Shown piece after piece: positions 58,581 to 64,000 of a stretch of DNA of 64,000 bases (positions are counted from its first letter, which is position 1; every line of letters starts with the position of its first letter). The stretch comes from Cymodocea nodosa (taxonomy: Eukaryota; Streptophyta; Magnoliopsida; Alismatales; Cymodoceaceae), in the NCBI GenBank assembly GCA_036874045.1, contig CM072344.1, positions 3,940,501 to 4,004,500 on the forward strand, written 5' to 3'. The notes under the pieces are model-generated. The model ran no database searches, was not told the DNA's origin, and worked only from the letters and a program-made list of their open reading frames with translations. Made by a program: the position numbers and the translations under genes.

Positions 58581-59247
58581 GTAACCACTAAGCCGACGAA
58601 GTTTCGTTCGTGGTTAAAAGAATAATCGTTCTACTTAAACCACGAACTAACCTCGTTGAGTTACAGATAACTCAACGGAACACAGTCGGTTACTATTGCA
58701 AACTCCATGGACTAACCTCATTGAATTAGAGATAACTCAACAGAGTGACCTTATATTATATTACTGACCTCGTGGAGTTAAGTTCAACTCAACGAACTTA
58801 CTTCGTTGAGTTAATACTTAGCAACTTCTAAGTTTTACTCGTCATAAGTACCTCTCTATTTTTTTTTTTTTTGTCATTCTACTAACTGAAATAAAGTTAA
58901 ATCTATGTCATTAATGCATCATTCTAATCAAAATTCGTTTAAATCTGAACATTATATAAAGATTTAACTTACAGGTCATTTTATGTTATGCAGAATTTAC
59001 ATTTTACCTTTCAACATGTAGAAATTTTTAAGCATTTATCCTATCATTCAGCAAATTGTAAATCTGTTAAACATTCATTCATAAAGTTCCACAAATTATA
59101 TAATATTCAATAAATTCCTTTCATTTCACATTCAAAACACATATGAAAAGTACATCTGAAAAATTATATTTATTAATATGAATCAATTTACATTACAAAT
59201 ACATCATGCATTTTCATACATTTATACAAGTAGATGAACAATACAAT
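58581..59247 (-). other. Non-coding DNA with a palindrome cluster (right arm)
   Basis: Inverted counterpart of 54421-55101. Palindromes include CGTTGAGTTA-caga-TAACTCAACGG (about 58655-58680) and degenerate neighbours to 58815. No gene. Confidence 0.65.
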
Positions 59248-61506
59248 TTAATCTCTATTCCTAAGTTCATCTACTTCCTTCTGGAGTTTTTCTAATTGAA
59301 GTTCTAATTGATTAATTCTTTCTACTGCTCCTGTAATTCCTCCAGAAGGTACAGCTATCTCTGCAGCTACAAAATTTATGTATTCTTTCACTGAAATGGT
59401 TCTTGATCTGATCCTTTTTGATGTCCATTTCGTGAAATCAATACAATCCACCATCAGCAGTGGAATCAAATCTCCATAAAACAATTTCTTCTTTACTGTT
59501 TTCAACTTGGAGATAAAAACTGCAGACCAATTTATTTGAATTCTATTTACAACTGCAAATGTGGCCCATTTGACAAATTGACTTAATTCTATGTCATGGC
59601 CTTGTCGTTGATAGACATTCTTAATTAAAATGTTAGCTATCATGTGTGCTCTACCATTTAAATGCTTCAATCTGTTTAATAGAGGCACACCAGGGTTGAT
59701 AGCCAAACTGTCCTTGATTTCCTATTCAGTCCATTCAATGACAGTTGTGTCTTCCAAAATTTTTAGTCCTTCATTCTTCAATCCAAAAATGTTGTGGAGA
59801 AGCTCTTGTGTTATCTGTACATCAGCTTCCTCCATGTTGGAAATTAATCCTCCTTCTCCTTCTCTTAAATTTGCATAGAAACAGGGCACTAAATTCTCGT
59901 ATACTACATACCCTCTTTCTTGAGAAATGAACTTCAGTATACCTTGGAACTCAAATAAATCTTTGATTTCTTGCATTCCATCCTAATTTACTTGTCTACT
60001 GTAAATAATATCATAACTCCTAATCTCTTGGTATTTGATATAAGCTTCCTGACTCCAAAAATATACTTCATTCAAAATTGTTGTTTCAGTCGGGTCAGGA
60101 ATGTGACTTTGTTGTTCCAGAGGGGTTTGTTCTTGATATTCCTCTTCTATTGGCTGCATTTGAACATTCTCTACAGATTCCTGAATTTCTGTTTCTGTTT
60201 TTGTCTATGGTGGTGAGCTGGTAGAACTCTCCACTCTGTCTTGAATTCTTTCCATAAATTGCTAAAGAGTTTCTTGCTCTTCAATGGAATCTGTAAAGTT
60301 ATTTTTGCCCAAACGGCTTCTTTCAGCCTCTTCATTTTCTGCTCTTTCTTCTTCCTCCTGACTACCAATTTGCTTTGTTACTGTTCTTTCTGATTCTGTA
60401 ACGGATTGGGATGGAGTCATGGGCAACTTAGTTTCAACCCTAATTTCTACTCTTTCTTATTGTACAGGCTGTAGATTAATTTCAGCCTGATTTTCTTCTT
60501 GTCTTTGCTCATGCTGCTACGGCTCTTGCTCCTCCTTAGAATCGGATAGCAGATTTATAAAAATTGGCTCCACAGGCCCTGTTGATATTAGTATCTCAGA
60601 TTTAATCTCTTCTTGATAGTCAGACACTATCTCTTTTCCTTTCCTTTTTCTGATTAATTGTGTCTATTCTTCCTCTTCTTCTTCTTCGATTAAATCTACA
60701 AAAGTAAGCTCCGCAAGCCTTCGAGCCATAGGTACTGGCTCTTCCTATTTAACTTTTTCTATAATTATTGGTCTCGAAGGACCAGCTTCATCTCCTTTTG
60801 TAGCAGGTTTGGCAGTAGCTTCTTGATGCTGCTCAACCTTTATTCTGTACTAGGCCTTCAACTTTTCTTCAGCCCTTCTTATCTTAATGGCATCATATAA
60901 AATATGTGCCTTAGCTATAGCTATTTCTTGAGTATCACCTTGGTCTTTTGCTGTTTTGACTAAGCTAGTAAATTCTTTCTCTTCTTCATCAGTTCTCAAC
61001 CAAACAAATGCTAATCGTGGCAATGGCTCTATTGGCTGAACTAGAGGTCCTGACTGCTGTTCCTTAGGAACAAGTCTTTCAGTAGTTGGTTTCGCTCATT
61101 CTTCAGTTGCCTCTTCTTCATTTTCTTTCCTTTCTTGCTCCTAGATCGCTCATCTAGCTCGTCTACAGATTTGTCTTTTGAACCAGAACTAGGACTTATG
61201 TTAGATTAATTCTAGGGCAACTTCGTTATTTGGCCTAATTTTTCTTTCTTTACTAACTACAATTTCTGTTGCTACTTTGATTCATGTTTCCATTATTTGA
61301 GGTATTTGTATACCCAAATCTACTAAATCTCTACTGAAATTGAAAAGTTCCGATTCTACCTTCTGTAGCTTTTTCTCTCTTGTCGTATTTCTGATCTTTT
61401 GCCGCGTGTGCCATTCTTCTAATTCCTTCAGAAATTCTGATGTGTCAACAGCCTCTTCCCAGAATTCAGGTGTCATCTTCCTCATCGTGGAGTTACTCAA
61501 TAGCAT
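59248..61506 (-). pseudogene. PTP-type ORF downstream of integrase (right arm)
   Basis: About 750 codons in one minus-strand frame from ATG 61506 (SNSTMRKMTPEFWEEAVDTS) to TAA 59248. It has the same layout as 52194-54420: charged helices, Glu-rich middle, PTP pattern (MQEIKDLFEFQGILKF, CFYANLREGEGG, LLHNIFGLKNEGLKIL, AHMIANILIKNVYQRQGHD, FYGDLIPLLMVDCIDF) and C-terminal coiled coil (QLELQLEKLQKEVDEL). It has no frameshift over the domain, where the left copy lost one base, but several in-frame stops in the middle. It is the best-preserved PTP copy in the window and is useful for reading the others. Confidence 0.82.
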
Positions 61507-62037
61507 AGAATTGCTCTGATTTCTACTATTCTAGATTCTAAATGATTTGCCGGATAATGCCCTCAAAACCCTAAGTTTAAGATAAATAAGCCCTATGTTT
61601 AGGCAGGTAATTGGGTCATTTCCTGAACTAACTATTACTCTCTTATCCGGGGTCTTAGCTACAGTACTCTGTTGAGTTACAGTTAACTCAATGGAATAAG
61701 CTCGTTGACTAACTCAAGACTCAACAGAGTAAGCTCGTTGAGTTAGGCGTAACTTAACAGACTTCTCGTACAAACAGATATAATAATAAAAATACTATAG
61801 ATAATAGTTTTTCTGTTTTTTTACCGGTTTAACCGATACTATGTTTCGGTCAGAACTAATTTTTTTTTCCGGTTGAACCGATACTATGTTTCGATAAAAC
61901 CAACATTTTTTTTGAAAATTAATATACATATTTTTTATGTTCCGGTCATATCGATAGATCCGGTTGGTTGAACCACAACGATTTTTATATTATATATATA
62001 TATATATTTATATATAAACATAAAAACTGATTTCTTA
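61507..62037 (-). other. Link region between pol and the PTP ORF (right arm)
   Basis: Inverted counterpart of 51631-52193, with GTTGAGTTA-cagt-TAACTCAA and GTTGAGTTA-ggcg-TAACTTAAC palindromes (61670-61765) and 'cggttgaaccgatactatg' repeats (61820-61890). No gene. Confidence 0.65.
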
Positions 62038-64000
62038 CTAAGTAAAGCTCAAGTAGTCCTCTACTCTGACTTCTTCTATAATTCCAAAGGAGTTTTTTGG
62101 TGTTTTCAGAATAGGTCTAAGTCTTTGTCCATTTACTTTAAATATATTCAGATTTTTAGGATTTTCAATTTCAATAGCTCCATAAGGATAAATATTTCGA
62201 ACTATGTAAGGTCCTGCCCATCTAGATCTTAATTTTCCTGGATGGTTATGGAGTCTAGCCATATAAAGATATACTTCTTGTCCTATTTCAAAGCTTTTTG
62301 GAATAATTTTCCTATCATGCTAGAATTTCATTTTCTCTTTTTCTCTTACAGTCTTCGAATAAACTTTATTTCTAAATTCTTCTAATTCAATTAGTTACAT
62401 TTTTCTATTTTCAGCAGCTTGATTTAAATTAGTGTTCAGAGTTTTTAATGCCCAATAAGCTTTATGTTCTATTTCAGCTGGTAAATGACAACTTTTTCCA
62501 TATACTAGCCTAAAAGGTGACATACCTAAGCTTGTTTTATAAGCAGTTCTATAAGCCCAAAATGCATCTATCAATCTATCAGCCCAATCTATTCTAGTAG
62601 GATTTACTACTTTTTCTAAGATTAACTTAATTTGTTTGTTAGCACTTTCTACTTGTCCACTTGTTTGCGAATGATATGATGTTGCAAACACAACAGCTAA
62701 TAGTTCTTTTTCAATAGTTGTGTAATTAACTTGAGCATCATTTAAGGTTTTACTTGCATAATGAATCACTTTAGGAGATTTTTCTATCTTCTGTCCCAAC
62801 ACTGCTCCTACAGCAAAATCAGATGTATCGCACATTAATTCAAATGGATGGTTCCAATCAGGTGCTTGAATTATAGGAGTTGAAATTAAGCTAGTCTTAT
62901 GTCTGAAAAATGCTTCCTTGCAATTTTTATCAAAGTTAAATGGGACATCTTTTAATAGGTTAGTTAAAGGTCTAGCTATTTTGCTAAAGTCTTTAATAAA
63001 TCTTCTATAAAAACCAGCATGTCCTAGAAATGATCTAATATCTTTTACTGATTTAATGATCTAATATCTTTTACTGATTTAGGTTCTGGTATATTTGAAA
63101 TTACTTCTATTTTAGCTTTATCTACTTCCAACCCTTTCTTAGAAACAACATGCCTTAAGACTATTCCTTGTCTAACCATGAAGTGACATTTTTCCTAATT
63201 TAAAACCAGATTTTTTTTCACACAGTGTTTCAATATTTGGTCTAAATTGCTTAAACAAACTTCATATGAGTCGCCATATACAGTAAAATCATCCATAAAT
63301 ATTTTTAAGAAATCTTCAGTCATTCTAGTAAATATGCCCTGCATACACCTTTGAAAGGTAGCTGGTGCATTGCATAATCCGAATGGCATTCTCTTAAAAG
63401 CATAAGTTCCATTAGGACAAGTGAAAGTTGTTTTCTCTTGATCATCTAATGCTACTGGAATTTGATTATAACCTGAATACCCGTCTAGGAAACCAAAATA
63501 TTCTTGCCCTACTAATCTTTCCAGCATTTGATCTATAAAAGGTAAGGGAAAATGATCTTTCCTAGTCACAACATTCAACTTTCTATAGTCTATACATACT
63601 CTCCAACCTGATTGAATTCTAGTAGGTATCAAGTCTTGACTTTCATTCCTAATAACTGTTAATCCTGATTTCTTGGGAACTACTTGGATTGGGCTAACCC
63701 CCGAGCTATCAGAAATCGGATAAATTATGTCATTATCTAACCATTTCACTATTTTCCTCCTGACTACTTCTTTAAGGTTTGGATTTAATCTCCTCTCAGG
63801 AATTCTAACAGGTTTAGCATTTTCTTCTAAATATATGTGGTGACAGCATAAAGTTGAACTTAACCCTTTTATATTAGTCATAGTCCATCCTATTGCTTCT
63901 TTATAACGTTTTACTACATCTTTTAATTTAGCTATTTGATCCTCTTTTAAATCTGAAGCAATAATGATTGGACAGGTTCGTTTCTCTTCCAGTAATATAT
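62038..64000 (-). pseudogene. Athila-like pol (right arm) with intact RT core but deleted RNase H-integrase
   Basis: From the window edge leftwards, RT is open from before ATG 63881 to 63195: WRVCIDYRKLN, FLDGYSGYNQIP, FKRMPFGLCNAPATFQRCM, and the catalytic FMDDF (Asp-Asp codons at 63288-63293). A TAG then replaces Trp after LVLN. A 26-bp tandem duplication (63030-63081) shifts the frame in the thumb region. RNase H begins ([14 protein letters not shown]) and at ELLAVVFA is fused in frame to integrase [16 protein letters not shown] by a 930-base deletion relative to the left arm. The integrase C-terminus follows to 62038. At the window edge a CGA codon stands where the two other copies carry TGA, so protease and RT are in frame here. 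Confidence 0.88.
63030..63081 (-). repeat. 26-bp tandem duplication in RT/RNase H linker
   Basis: Two perfect adjacent copies of 'atgatctaat' + 'atcttttact' + 'gattta'. It is absent from the left-arm copy (49690-49715) and shifts the reading frame. Confidence 0.92.

Larger units (their letters stand above)
58321..64000 (-). repeat. Right arm of the >5-kb inverted repeat (left arm about 49080-55336)
   Basis: Starting at 'aagctttccattcagtaaat' (complement of 55310-55327) the minus strand follows the plus strand of the left arm backwards: promoter-like segment, palindrome cluster, PTP ORF, link region, integrase, RNase H, RT. The window's last bases match the complement of about 49074-49120, so the arm continues outside. 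The spacer is about 55337-58320. The arms differ by many substitutions and by separate internal deletions. Confidence 0.88.

Overview
The window is plant nuclear DNA. A GC-rich ZIP-family metal-transporter gene (its last two introns and three exon pieces) occupies the first ~950 bases. The remaining ~63 kb is very AT-rich and consists of nested, rearranged and decayed transposable elements. High GC at third codon positions in the last ZIP exon, against the AT-rich background, fits a monocot; that is an inference and no species can be named.

Layout. 1-1200: 3' part of the ZIP gene. 1200-3480: AT-rich intergenic DNA. 3480-7765: diverged AT-rich tandem repeats folded into a very long inverted repeat centred near 6.08 kb. 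Its right arm is split by a hAT DNA transposon (7931-9885) and by a composite LTR element (10000-22152), and resumes at 22153-22556. The composite element has Sirevirus-like LTRs and carries a 'putative plant transposon protein' (PTP-type) ORF. A gag-only LTR element (TR-GAG type, 12222-18115) sits inside that ORF, and a solo LTR with a perfect target duplication (20595-21852) lies in its 3' part. 22557-47560 is a patchwork of Athila-like Ty3/gypsy LTRs and gag-protease pieces, Sirevirus-like Ty1/copia LTRs with gag and pol pieces, a second PTP element, and a second solo LTR inside a 59-bp tandem repeat. 47561-64000 holds two copies, in opposite orientation, of an Athila-like element (pol followed by a PTP ORF). 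They form an inverted repeat with arms over 5 kb around a 3-kb spacer. The spacer carries a full-length, intron-less F-box-like reading frame broken only by two in-frame TAG codons.

No retroelement here looks autonomous: each pol lacks a core segment (RT catalytic region, RNase H-integrase, or everything after the RT start). Most in-frame stops look like C-to-T or G-to-A changes of Trp, Gln or Arg codons, as expected for methylated, silenced repeats.

The most interesting points are: (1) a palindromic module, CGTTGAGTTA-N4-TAACTCAACG, with a nearly fixed 4-nt spacer, that recurs in LTRs and internal non-coding DNA of unrelated element families; (2) the F-box-like frame flanked by inverted copies of the same promoter-like segment; (3) PTP ORFs shared by Sirevirus-like and Athila-like elements; (4) a gag-only element with both LTRs and a near-perfect target duplication. 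All boundaries were read by eye, so LTR ends without a target duplication are approximate.
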